From positions 1 through 7,646 of the forward strand of contig AZHQ01000024.1 in assembly GCA_000504605.1 (NCBI GenBank): a stretch of DNA of 7,646 nt, written 5' to 3'. This stretch comes from an alpha proteobacterium SCGC AAA288-E13. Lineage in GTDB: Bacteria > Pseudomonadota > Alphaproteobacteria > Pelagibacterales > Pelagibacteraceae. The notes beneath the pieces are model-generated. The model was given only the letters and a program-made list of their open reading frames with translations, ran no database searches and was not told where the DNA came from. Made by a program: the position numbers and the translations under genes. Shown piece after piece: positions 1 to 5,924 of the stretch; positions within the stretch are counted from its first letter, which is position 1, and every line of letters starts with the position of its first letter.

Positions 1-1030
1 CATCTTTGTATTCGATTTTTGCTTTATAAATTACTAAATCTTTGGCATTTGTATTTTCGTCAATTTTTCTTTTTAGATCCATAACTTCAAAAACTCTTCT
101 AGCTCCGGATAGACCTTGGTTTATACCTATGTTAAGTGTGGCTAAGGCTCTCACAGGCTGATATGACAACATCATTGCCGCAAGAAAGGAAAAAAAATTG
201 TTTATTTCAAGAGTACCGCTATGGACCATTCTAGCAGAGTAATAAATTAAACCTGCGATCATAAATCCAGTCAAAACCTCCATAATTGGGGTGGCTCTAA
301 CAAGAATGATTGCCATTTTTTGACCTTTTTCTTTTGTTTCTTCTAAAAACTTATTTGCCCTTGCAAATTCAAATTGTTCTTTTTGATAAGTTTTAATTAT
401 TTTGGAATTTTTTAATATTTCCAAAAAATAAGATGTGATTATTCCTACTTTTATTTGAAGTTCAGTTGTTATTTTGCCCATTCTTTTTCCTAGAGATTTT
501 GCCGTAATTGTTGCAAGCGGAATCATGATAATCGAAAATAGAGCAAGCTTCCAATTTTGATAAAACATCAAACTTAACAAAGCGATTAAAGTTAAACTGT
601 CTTTTACTAAACTCAATACTGATGTGCTTACCAATTGAATAATTAGTGCAGTATCAAATCCCAAGTTTCCTATAAATTTTCCAGAATGTTTTTTTTCAAT
701 CACCTGTGTGTCTGCATTTATTATTGATTCGACCAAATTTTGTTGAACTTCTTTTTGAATTGACGCACCAACTTTTATCATCATGGTTCTTACAAGATAA
801 AGTGAGATTCCTTTAATCGTAAAAGCCAATATTATTGCTATAGGAATTAATAACATAAATTCTTTATTTTTTTCCACGAATATTTTTTTAATTGCTGGAT
901 CAAGCAACCAAGCTATAGCAGCAGTACTTACGGCAACTATGACTGAAAAAAATAATGCTAAAAAAATTTTTTTAAGATACCTAATAACATATTCTTTATA
1001 CAATCTTTTTATAATTTCTTTGTCAGTCAT
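1..1030 (-). CDS. MsbA-like ABC exporter, membrane domain (partial, runs off left edge)
   Basis: This is the N-terminal 343 residues of an inner-membrane ABC exporter of the MsbA/type I half-transporter family. Such proteins dimerise and use ATP to flip lipids such as lipid A core or export hydrophobic molecules. From the ATG at 1030 (MTDKEIIKRLYKEY) the frame is open to the window edge. Hydrophobic segments lie near residues 22-43, 58-80, 133-156, 160-176 and 250-270. The family-typical stretches around 87-104 (GASIQKEVQQNLVESI) and 305-318 (QGLSGARRVFEVMD) are present. The last visible residues (KIEYKD) are where the nucleotide-binding domain normally begins, so the Walker motifs and ABC signature lie outside. 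The gene starts 15 nt after the ubiA stop with no Shine-Dalgarno match, so it is probably co-transcribed with ubiA. Exporter membrane domain is near certain; lipid A as substrate is only a guess. Confidence 0.88.
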   Translation of the reverse strand, partial: MTDKEIIKRLYKEYVIRYLKKIFLALFFSVIVAVSTAAIAWLLDPAIKKIFVEKNKEFMLLIPIAIILAFTIKGISLYLVRTMMIKVGASIQKEVQQNLVESIINADTQVIEKKHSGKFIGNLGFDTALIIQLVSTSVLSLVKDSLTLIALLSLMFYQNWKLALFSIIMIPLATITAKSLGKRMGKITTELQIKVGIITSYFLEILKNSKIIKTYQKEQFEFARANKFLEETKEKGQKMAIILVRATPIMEVLTGFMIAGLIYYSARMVHSGTLEINNFFSFLAAMMLSYQPVRALATLNIGINQGLSGARRVFEVMDLKRKIDENTNAKDLVIYKAKIEYKD

Positions 1031-1045
1031 ATTTTTTATTAAAAT

Positions 1046-1906
1046 TTAAATATTTATGGTCATCAAGGTTAGAAAAACTAAAAAACCAAAAAAATTATTA
1101 CTTTTAAAAATAATTAAACAACTATTCGAATTATTTTTATCTAGACGAGTCATTTGATACAAAAGATGCATAATGGGAAAAATTAAGAATGCAAAATAAT
1201 ACATTTTATTTTCTTCCAGGAAACCCAGAATAATCAAAAACAAAACACAGATAAAGTAGCATAGACCAATAAAAAGTTTGTAATTTTCTTTAAATTTAAT
1301 TGATGTTGATTTTACTCCAATTATTTCATCATCATAAATATCCTGAAAGCCATAAACGGTGTCATAACCCAATGTCCAAAATATGGCTGCAATGTATAAT
1401 AAAATAGGTTCTAATGATATTTCTCCTATTAATGCAGCCCATCCCAACAAAATGCCCCAATTAAAAGTAAGTCCTAAAAAAAGTTGAGGCCAGTAAGTTA
1501 ACCGCTTCATATATGAATAGGAGAAGGCAAAAGGCATTGATAGTAAACCAAGAACAATTGTTAAAAAATTAAATTGAATTAAAATTATTAAAGCAATCAA
1601 ACACAATAAAATTAAATATACAAATGACTCTTGCGTTGAAATTCTTCCTGAGGGTATAGGTCTATTTTTTGTTCTATCTACTTTTTTGTCAAAATCTTTA
1701 TCAGCGATATCATTAAATATACAGCCAGCACTGCGCATAAATACTGAGCCCAAAAAAAATAAAATAATATAATTTATAAACAGTCCAAATTCATTAGTTT
1801 GATTGAAGGCAAGTGTTAATCCCCAAAGGCAAGGCCAAAATAAAAGCATAAAACCAATAGGTTTATTTAATCTAGTAAGCTCAATAAAAATTTTAATTTT
1901 AGTCAT
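1046..1906 (-). CDS. ubiA: 4-hydroxybenzoate polyprenyltransferase UbiA
   Basis: UbiA joins a polyprenyl diphosphate to 4-hydroxybenzoate, the membrane-committing step of ubiquinone synthesis. The 286-residue protein is nearly all transmembrane helix, at the usual family length. Both Asp-rich, Mg-diphosphate-binding motifs are seen: NDIADKDFD at residues 65-73 followed by KVDRTKNRPIPSG, and DTVYGFQDIYDD at 182-193. The N-terminal LTRLNKPIGFMLLFWPCLWGL is diagnostic of UbiA rather than of haem O or chlorophyll synthases. I chose the ATG at 1906. A GTG at 1918 would add only four residues, has no ribosome site, and the family typically starts close to the ATG. The gene is divergent from the DUF2721 gene and is first in an apparent pair with the ABC exporter. 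A candidate promoter lies inside the DUF2721 coding region (TATAAT at 1977-1972). Confidence 0.95.
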   Translation of the reverse strand: MTKIKIFIELTRLNKPIGFMLLFWPCLWGLTLAFNQTNEFGLFINYIILFFLGSVFMRSAGCIFNDIADKDFDKKVDRTKNRPIPSGRISTQESFVYLILLCLIALIILIQFNFLTIVLGLLSMPFAFSYSYMKRLTYWPQLFLGLTFNWGILLGWAALIGEISLEPILLYIAAIFWTLGYDTVYGFQDIYDDEIIGVKSTSIKFKENYKLFIGLCYFICVLFLIILGFLEENKMYYFAFLIFPIMHLLYQMTRLDKNNSNSCLIIFKSNNFFGFLVFLTLMTINI

Positions 1907-1918
1907 CCAACAATTCAC

Positions 1919-1947
1919 TTGTAAATAGCAAAGGGTAGATTCATAAT
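1919..1947 (+). promoter_or_regulatory. Candidate sigma70 promoter for the DUF2721 gene
   Basis: TTGTAA at 1919-1924 (4/6 to the -35 consensus) and CATAAT at 1942-1947 (5/6 to the -10) are separated by exactly 17 bp. The predicted transcript starts near 1954. That is after the upstream ATG at 1950 and 8 nt before the ATG at 1962, which favours 1962 as the translation start on an almost leaderless mRNA. AT-rich DNA gives chance matches, so this is a candidate only. Confidence 0.45.
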
Positions 1948-1976
1948 CAATGCGATTCGTTATGAATATTGATTAT
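1943..1976. repeat. 9-bp inverted repeat formed by two facing -10 boxes
   Basis: ATAATCAAT at 1943-1951 and its exact reverse complement ATTGATTAT at 1968-1976 are separated by 16 nt. A second, overlapping inverted repeat pairs ATTCATAA (1939-1946) with TTATGAAT (1960-1967). The two cannot pair at once because they share 1943-1946. The outer repeat coincides with the proposed -10 boxes of the two divergent genes, so the symmetry may reflect matched promoters or a regulator site rather than an RNA hairpin. Confidence 0.5.
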
Positions 1977-2366
1977 ACTGTCACTGCACTCATGTTTCCA
2001 GCTATCCCGCTGACGATGAGTATCTATACCAATCGGTTTCACACTCTAAGTAGTTTAATAAGAAAATTACACGATGAATATATTTTTGAAAAACATATTC
2101 CTTCGGAATGGGAAAAACAACTTCTCAGCTTGAACGGAAGAATTAAGTTGTTAAGGTATTCTATCATTTTTGCAAGTTTTGGTTTTTTATTTAATCTGCT
2201 GACTGTATTTGGGCTTTATTTAAATAGAATATTGGAAGCTAGAATAATTTTTGGTTCCTGTTGTGTGGCAATGATAATTTCAATTATATTTTTTATTATA
2301 GAAATACAACTTTCCACAAAATCTTTAAAGCTACATTTATCAGATATGAAAATTGACCTAGATTAA
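1962..2366 (+). CDS. DUF2721 family small membrane protein
   Basis: A 134-residue inner-membrane protein matching my recollection of the DUF2721 family, whose function is unknown. Visible family features are an N-terminal ALMFPAIPLTMSIYTNRF (a hydrophobic segment ending in a YTNRF-type motif), a central amphipathic region with charged residues (about 27-60), and two further helices near 66-89 and 92-115. A conserved-looking tail EIQLSTKSLKLHLSD follows at 114-128. I chose the ATG at 1962 because the product then begins MNIDYTVTALMFP, like family members, and because the best promoter would start transcription at about 1954. An ATG at 1950 would add MRFV. The gene is divergent from ubiA and convergent with the quinone reductase gene, with which it shares stop-codon bases, so it is a single-gene unit. 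Confidence 0.8.
   Translation: MNIDYTVTALMFPAIPLTMSIYTNRFHTLSSLIRKLHDEYIFEKHIPSEWEKQLLSLNGRIKLLRYSIIFASFGFLFNLLTVFGLYLNRILEARIIFGSCCVAMIISIIFFIIEIQLSTKSLKLHLSDMKIDLD
1972..2000 (-). promoter_or_regulatory. Candidate sigma70 promoter for ubiA, inside the DUF2721 gene
   Basis: Read on the minus strand, TGGAAA (2000-1995, 4/6 to the -35 consensus) is followed after 17 bp by a perfect TATAAT (1977-1972). The predicted start near 1965 gives a leader of about 59 nt before the ubiA ATG. The element lies in the first codons of the opposing DUF2721 gene. It is a candidate based on motif match only. Confidence 0.45.
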
Positions 2367-3337
2367 GGAATAATAACTGCAGGACCAATTATTTTTCTAG
2401 CCTCTAGATCATTGTGAGCTTGTATTACGTCTTTTAAATTATATTCTTTATAAATTTTGATTTTTACTTTTCCAAACTTTATTTGTTCAAAAAGTTTATC
2501 AGCTGCTTCATTTAATAATTGTTTTGTTGTGAAGTAGTGTCCTCCAGTAGGACGGGTAAAAAATAGACTCTTTGGTTGTATGTGTTTTTGGACATCAATA
2601 TTTTTTAATGGTCCAGAAGCATTTCCAAAAGACACCATCGTTCCCGTTTTTTTCAAACATGCAATTGAGTTCTCAAAAGTTTTATCCCCAACCCCATCGT
2701 AAACTACTGGAACACCTACTCCTTTTGTATATTCCATGACCTTTTCAACAAAATTTTCCTTTGAATAATTAATAACCAAATCACAACCATTTTTTTTTGC
2801 TATATTTTTTTTTTCCTCTGAGCCTACTGTTCCAATAACTTTGCATCCAAGACTTTTGGCCCATTGACAAAAAATTTGACCAACTCCACCTGCAGCTGCG
2901 TGAAATAATACTGTTTCATTGGATTTTACTGGGAAAGTTCTATACAAAAGGTAATATGTGGTGAGCCCTTTAATCATTATGGATGCTGCTACATCAAAAC
3001 TAATTTCCTCAGGCAACTTAACCAAATTATCACTTGGATAAATTCTTTCTTCAGCATAGGCCCCGATAGGTAGGCCACCATAGGCAACACGATCTCCTAT
3101 GCTTAGATTTTGTACTTTGGATCCAATTTTTTTTATTATTCCAGATGCCTCTAATCCTATTCCCGAGGGCAGCTTTAGCGGATACGATCCTGTTCGATGA
3201 TAAGTATCAATAAAATTAAGCCCGATTGCTTTCGTTTCTATCAAAGCTTCATTAGGGCCTGGTGCTCCAATTTCAATATTTTCTATTTTAAGAACATCTG
3301 GACTACCAGTTTTTTCAATTTTTACAACCCTTGTCAT
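2363..3337 (-). CDS. qor: NADPH:quinone oxidoreductase, zinc-free MDR family
   Basis: A cytoplasmic 324-residue medium-chain reductase of the quinone oxidoreductase (QOR) class, which uses NADPH to reduce quinones or alpha,beta-unsaturated carbonyls. The N-terminal GroES-like domain carries NFIDTYHRTGSYP (41-53) and the GLEASGI stretch (61-67). The Rossmann domain carries HAAAGGVGQ (146-154) with the nucleotide-binding glycines, then YDGVG (213-217) and SFGNASG (236-242). The length matches Escherichia coli QorA. The zinc-binding cysteine cluster of alcohol dehydrogenases is absent. The start ATG overlaps the pirin stop codon in an ATGA, so translation is probably coupled. It is last in the four-gene operon, and its TAA stop overlaps the convergent DUF2721 stop. 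The exact substrate cannot be told from sequence. Confidence 0.92.
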   Translation of the reverse strand: MTRVVKIEKTGSPDVLKIENIEIGAPGPNEALIETKAIGLNFIDTYHRTGSYPLKLPSGIGLEASGIIKKIGSKVQNLSIGDRVAYGGLPIGAYAEERIYPSDNLVKLPEEISFDVAASIMIKGLTTYYLLYRTFPVKSNETVLFHAAAGGVGQIFCQWAKSLGCKVIGTVGSEEKKNIAKKNGCDLVINYSKENFVEKVMEYTKGVGVPVVYDGVGDKTFENSIACLKKTGTMVSFGNASGPLKNIDVQKHIQPKSLFFTRPTGGHYFTTKQLLNEAADKLFEQIKFGKVKIKIYKEYNLKDVIQAHNDLEARKIIGPAVIIP

Positions 3338-4176
3338 TTTTGAACAAAGTTTCCACTGTGATAATCTTGAACAGCTTTAATAATTTCTTCTTTAGTATTC
3401 ATTACAAAAGGCCCCCCTCTTGCAATTGGTTCACCAATAGGTTTTCCTGCTATGACTAAAAATTTACTTTTTTTGATAGCAGAAATATTCAAATCATTTC
3501 CATTTTGAAGACAAATTAGATTTGAATTTTGCAATTGATCGTGTTTTTTATTTCCTATTTTTATCTCTCCTGTAACCAAGTAAACGAAAGCATTGTGTGA
3601 AGAAGGAATGATAAAATTAAAAATATTGTCTTTTTCTAATTCAACATCTATGTAAATTGGATCTACTGAAATACCTTTTACAGGACCGATTTTATCATGA
3701 TATTTTCCGGCTATTATTTTTATTTTTTTTTCTTGATCTTTAAATTCTGGAATTTCGTTGGGCTCAATATTTTGATATGAAGGTTTGCCCATTTTAAGTT
3801 TTGCCGGCATATTCACCCATAATTGAAACCCGTGTAACTTTCCTTCTTTCATTATAGGCATTTCAGAATGAATAATTCCTCCAGCTGCTGTCATCCACTG
3901 AACACTTCCTGGACCTAAATCACCTTTATTACCTGTGCTGTCTTCGTGTCTAAATTCTCCACTGAGCATATAAGTGACCGTTTCTATACCTCTGTGGGGA
4001 TGAGATGGAAAACCAGCAATATAATCATCTTTATTTTCAGAACCAAATTCATCAAACATTAAAAATGGATCGATAAAATCAAATTCAGGAATTCCCATGC
4101 TTCTTTTTAGCTTAACACCAGCTCCATCAGATGTTTCAATTGCCTTAACAATTTTTTTAATTTCTATTGTCGACAT
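3334..4176 (-). CDS. Pirin family bicupin protein
   Basis: Pirins are Fe-binding double-cupin proteins; several bacterial ones, such as E. coli YhhW, have quercetinase activity, while human pirin is a nuclear redox sensor. All four expected metal ligands are seen: His59 and His61 in SHPHRGIETVTYML, then His103 and Glu105 in GGIIHSEMP. The spacing nearly equals that of human pirin (His56, His58, His101, Glu103). The C-terminal cupin half (about 160-280) ends with the typical GEPIARGGPFVMNTKEEI and DYHSG. The 280-residue length is normal. I chose the ATG at 4176, preceded by GGAAG; a TTG at 4194 would add six residues and remove that ribosome site. The gene lies 21 nt after the dehalogenase gene and overlaps the quinone reductase by 4 bp. 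The natural substrate is unknown. Confidence 0.93.
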   Translation of the reverse strand: MSTIEIKKIVKAIETSDGAGVKLKRSMGIPEFDFIDPFLMFDEFGSENKDDYIAGFPSHPHRGIETVTYMLSGEFRHEDSTGNKGDLGPGSVQWMTAAGGIIHSEMPIMKEGKLHGFQLWVNMPAKLKMGKPSYQNIEPNEIPEFKDQEKKIKIIAGKYHDKIGPVKGISVDPIYIDVELEKDNIFNFIIPSSHNAFVYLVTGEIKIGNKKHDQLQNSNLICLQNGNDLNISAIKKSKFLVIAGKPIGEPIARGGPFVMNTKEEIIKAVQDYHSGNFVQK

Positions 4177-4187
4177 AAAATAATTTT

Positions 4188-4192
4188 CTTCC
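4188..4192 (-). promoter_or_regulatory. Ribosome binding site of the pirin gene
   Basis: GGAAG on the minus strand lies 11 nt before the ATG at 4176. It is one of the few Shine-Dalgarno-like sites in this window and decides against the TTG start at 4194, which would place the site inside the coding region. Confidence 0.5.
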
Positions 4193-4197
4193 AAAGG

Positions 4198-4866
4198 CTA
4201 TATTAATTCAAGTAATTTATTTAGGTTGTTAATAGTGTATTGTGGTCTATAGCTTAATTTATCAAATACCTTATTAAATCGGTTTACCCATACGGCGTTG
4301 TAGCCAAATACTCCTCCCCCAGAAACATCCCAGGTGTTGGAACTTAAAAAACAAATATTTTCAGGTTTACAATTATATTTTTTGGTAGGCATTTCATAAA
4401 CCTTCGGATCAGGTTTATATATTCCAACGCTTTCGATAGACATAATATCATCAAAATAATTTTGAATATTATTGCTTTCTACTAAACCTTTTAAAAGATC
4501 TGGCGTTCCATTGGAGAGGATAGCTATTTTAATTTTTTTTAATTTAAGACTATCTAAGCATTCTTTAACTTCTTGGTAAGTATTAAGTTCTTTATATGAG
4601 TTTAATAATTCATTTTTCATCTCTTTTTTTATTTTAAATGTTTTCATGGTATGGTCTAAAGAGTCTTCAGTGATTTGCCAAAAATTTTTATGTTTTTTCA
4701 TAAGACTTCTTAACCAGGTATATTCAAGTTGAGTGGTTCTCCATGCGTTGGCAAAATTTTCCCATCTATTACCAAGCTTTTTTTTACATTTTGCTGCTGC
4801 AGAATTTACATCAAACAAAGTTCCATAGGCATCAAATACACAAGCTGTTATGTTTTTTATTTTCAT
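4198..4866 (-). CDS. Haloacid dehalogenase, type II (HAD superfamily)
   Basis: A 222-residue cytoplasmic hydrolase that fits the L-2-haloacid dehalogenase type, which forms an aspartyl ester and releases halide from 2-haloalkanoates. Seen in order: the nucleophile motif FDAYGTLFD with Asp12 and Thr16, Arg43 in AWRTTQLEYTW, Ser118 and Asn119 in ILSNGT, Lys151 in IYKPDP, Tyr157, and Ser175, Asn177 and Asp180 in FLSSNTWD. These match the known catalytic set of Pseudomonas L-DEX (Asp10, Thr14, Arg41, Ser118, Lys151, Tyr157, Ser175, Asn177, Asp180) almost number for number, including Arg and Asn that generic HAD phosphatases lack. The start overlaps the upstream stop in an ATGA, with AGAAG a few bases before it. 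The type II assignment is strong; the physiological substrate, possibly haloacetate or haloacids of marine origin, is inferred. Confidence 0.9.
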   Translation of the reverse strand: MKIKNITACVFDAYGTLFDVNSAAAKCKKKLGNRWENFANAWRTTQLEYTWLRSLMKKHKNFWQITEDSLDHTMKTFKIKKEMKNELLNSYKELNTYQEVKECLDSLKLKKIKIAILSNGTPDLLKGLVESNNIQNYFDDIMSIESVGIYKPDPKVYEMPTKKYNCKPENICFLSSNTWDVSGGGVFGYNAVWVNRFNKVFDKLSYRPQYTINNLNKLLELI

Positions 4867-5924
4867 AATAAATCTTCTAATTTTTGTGTTTCACCAATTT
4901 TAAATACAACAGCATCATCTTTATGGTAACCATACTTATTTGTACTATTTTCAAATCTTAATGGAGGCTCGAATGGATCTTCGAGGGAAAGTATTACTGT
5001 GCCCCAATGCATACCTATTACTTTTTTACTTTTTAGATCTTGACCAATATTGAGCGCTTCCTCTGGGCTTGCATGGTAAATTGATTTATCAAATAAGGGC
5101 TTAAAATTATAAGAACCAATATTAATAAAAGTTAAATCAACAGGACCGTATTTTTTACCTAAGTCTTTATAGATATTTCCATAACCTGTATCACAAGCAA
5201 AAAATATTTTTTTGCCCTGATATTCTATTAGAAAACTTCCCCAGAGAGTTTTGTTTGTATCCGTTAATGTTCTTTTCGACCAATGAACTGCCGGCATAAA
5301 AGTTATTTTAATATCATTAATTTTTATTTCATCGTACCAATCCATTTCATTTACATCTTTGAATCCATTTTTAGTGAAATATTTACCAAGTTTGAGTGGT
5401 GCTAAAACCTTCGTATTCTTGTATGGAAAATTTTTAATTGTTCTATAATCAAGATGATCATAATGATTGTGAGTTAATAAGAATAAGTTAGTTTCAGGTA
5501 AATCTTTTAATTCAATTGCTGCATCAACATATCTGTCCGGTCCAAAAATTAAAGGTCCTGCGTTTTTAGAAAATAACGGATCAGTAATTATTGTAGTATT
5601 GCCGAGTTTGATTAAAAAGGTAGCATGTCCAATCCAAGTAATATAGTTATCGTTTTTATATTTCTCAAGATTTTTTAGTACTTCTTTTTTATCGATAATA
5701 TGATCTGCGGGTATATTAATTTTAATTTTCTTTTTTTCTTTGTAAAATTTTGACATTGACCATTTAATGTTAGGATCTCTCAAAGGGCTTCCTTCGGGAT
5801 TTCTAAATGTTCCATCTGGTAAGTGATGATAAGGTCGTTCTTTCATAGTTTCTGCAAAAGTACTATAATTTAAAAAATAAAAGTTAATAACAATGAATAG
5901 AATAATGTAAAGTTTTTTTTTCAT
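4863..5924 (-). CDS. Exported metallo-beta-lactamase-fold hydrolase (NAPE-PLD/UlaG-like)
   Basis: A 353-residue zinc-dependent hydrolase of the metallo-beta-lactamase superfamily, closest in layout to the NAPE-phospholipase D/UlaG branch. Residues 1-24 form a signal peptide: MKKK, a hydrophobic core of about 17 residues, and a likely cut after STFA. The mature protein should therefore be periplasmic. Metal ligands are visible: His152, His154, Asp156 and His157 in THNHYDHLD, His214 in PAVHWS, Asp245 in ACDTGY and His306 in GMHWGT. WIGHATFLI (97-105) and DRYV (130-133) are also family-like. The gene is first in the four-gene operon. Its ATG shares CATG with the divergent rsmE ATG; the signal peptide starting at MKKK supports this start. 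A perfect TATAAT lies inside rsmE, 15 nt before the ATG. The substrate (phospholipid, lactone, phosphodiester) is unknown. Confidence 0.88.
   Translation of the reverse strand: MKKKLYIILFIVINFYFLNYSTFAETMKERPYHHLPDGTFRNPEGSPLRDPNIKWSMSKFYKEKKKIKINIPADHIIDKKEVLKNLEKYKNDNYITWIGHATFLIKLGNTTIITDPLFSKNAGPLIFGPDRYVDAAIELKDLPETNLFLLTHNHYDHLDYRTIKNFPYKNTKVLAPLKLGKYFTKNGFKDVNEMDWYDEIKINDIKITFMPAVHWSKRTLTDTNKTLWGSFLIEYQGKKIFFACDTGYGNIYKDLGKKYGPVDLTFINIGSYNFKPLFDKSIYHASPEEALNIGQDLKSKKVIGMHWGTVILSLEDPFEPPLRFENSTNKYGYHKDDAVVFKIGETQKLEDLL
5842..5869 (+). promoter_or_regulatory. Candidate promoter for rsmE, inside the hydrolase gene
   Basis: TTCATA at 5842-5847 (4/6 to the -35 consensus) and a perfect TATAAT at 5864-5869 are 16 bp apart. 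Predicted transcription starts near 5876, within the signal-peptide codons of the opposing gene, giving a leader of about 47 nt for rsmE. Motif match only; the region is AT-rich. Confidence 0.4.

Noticed and set aside
1907..1918. GTG start for ubiA at 1918
   Set aside because: It adds only four residues not expected in the family and has no ribosome site; the ATG at 1906 fits better.
1950..1961. ATG at 1950 as start of the DUF2721 gene
   Set aside because: The best promoter predicts transcription starting at about 1954, after this codon, and the family-like N-terminus begins at the ATG at 1962. Not fully excluded.
4177..4194. TTG start for the pirin gene at 4194
   Set aside because: It would bury the GGAAG ribosome site inside the coding region and add six residues before a normal pirin N-terminus.
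4729..4929. A 66-codon open frame on the plus strand
   Set aside because: It lies antisense to the dehalogenase start and the hydrolase end, both well-supported genes; its product is Ser/Cys/Phe-rich with no recognisable motif. It is a shadow frame.
5911..5921. T-run before rsmE as a terminator
   Set aside because: There is no G/C-rich stem before it, and the run simply encodes the lysines of the hydrolase signal peptide on the other strand.
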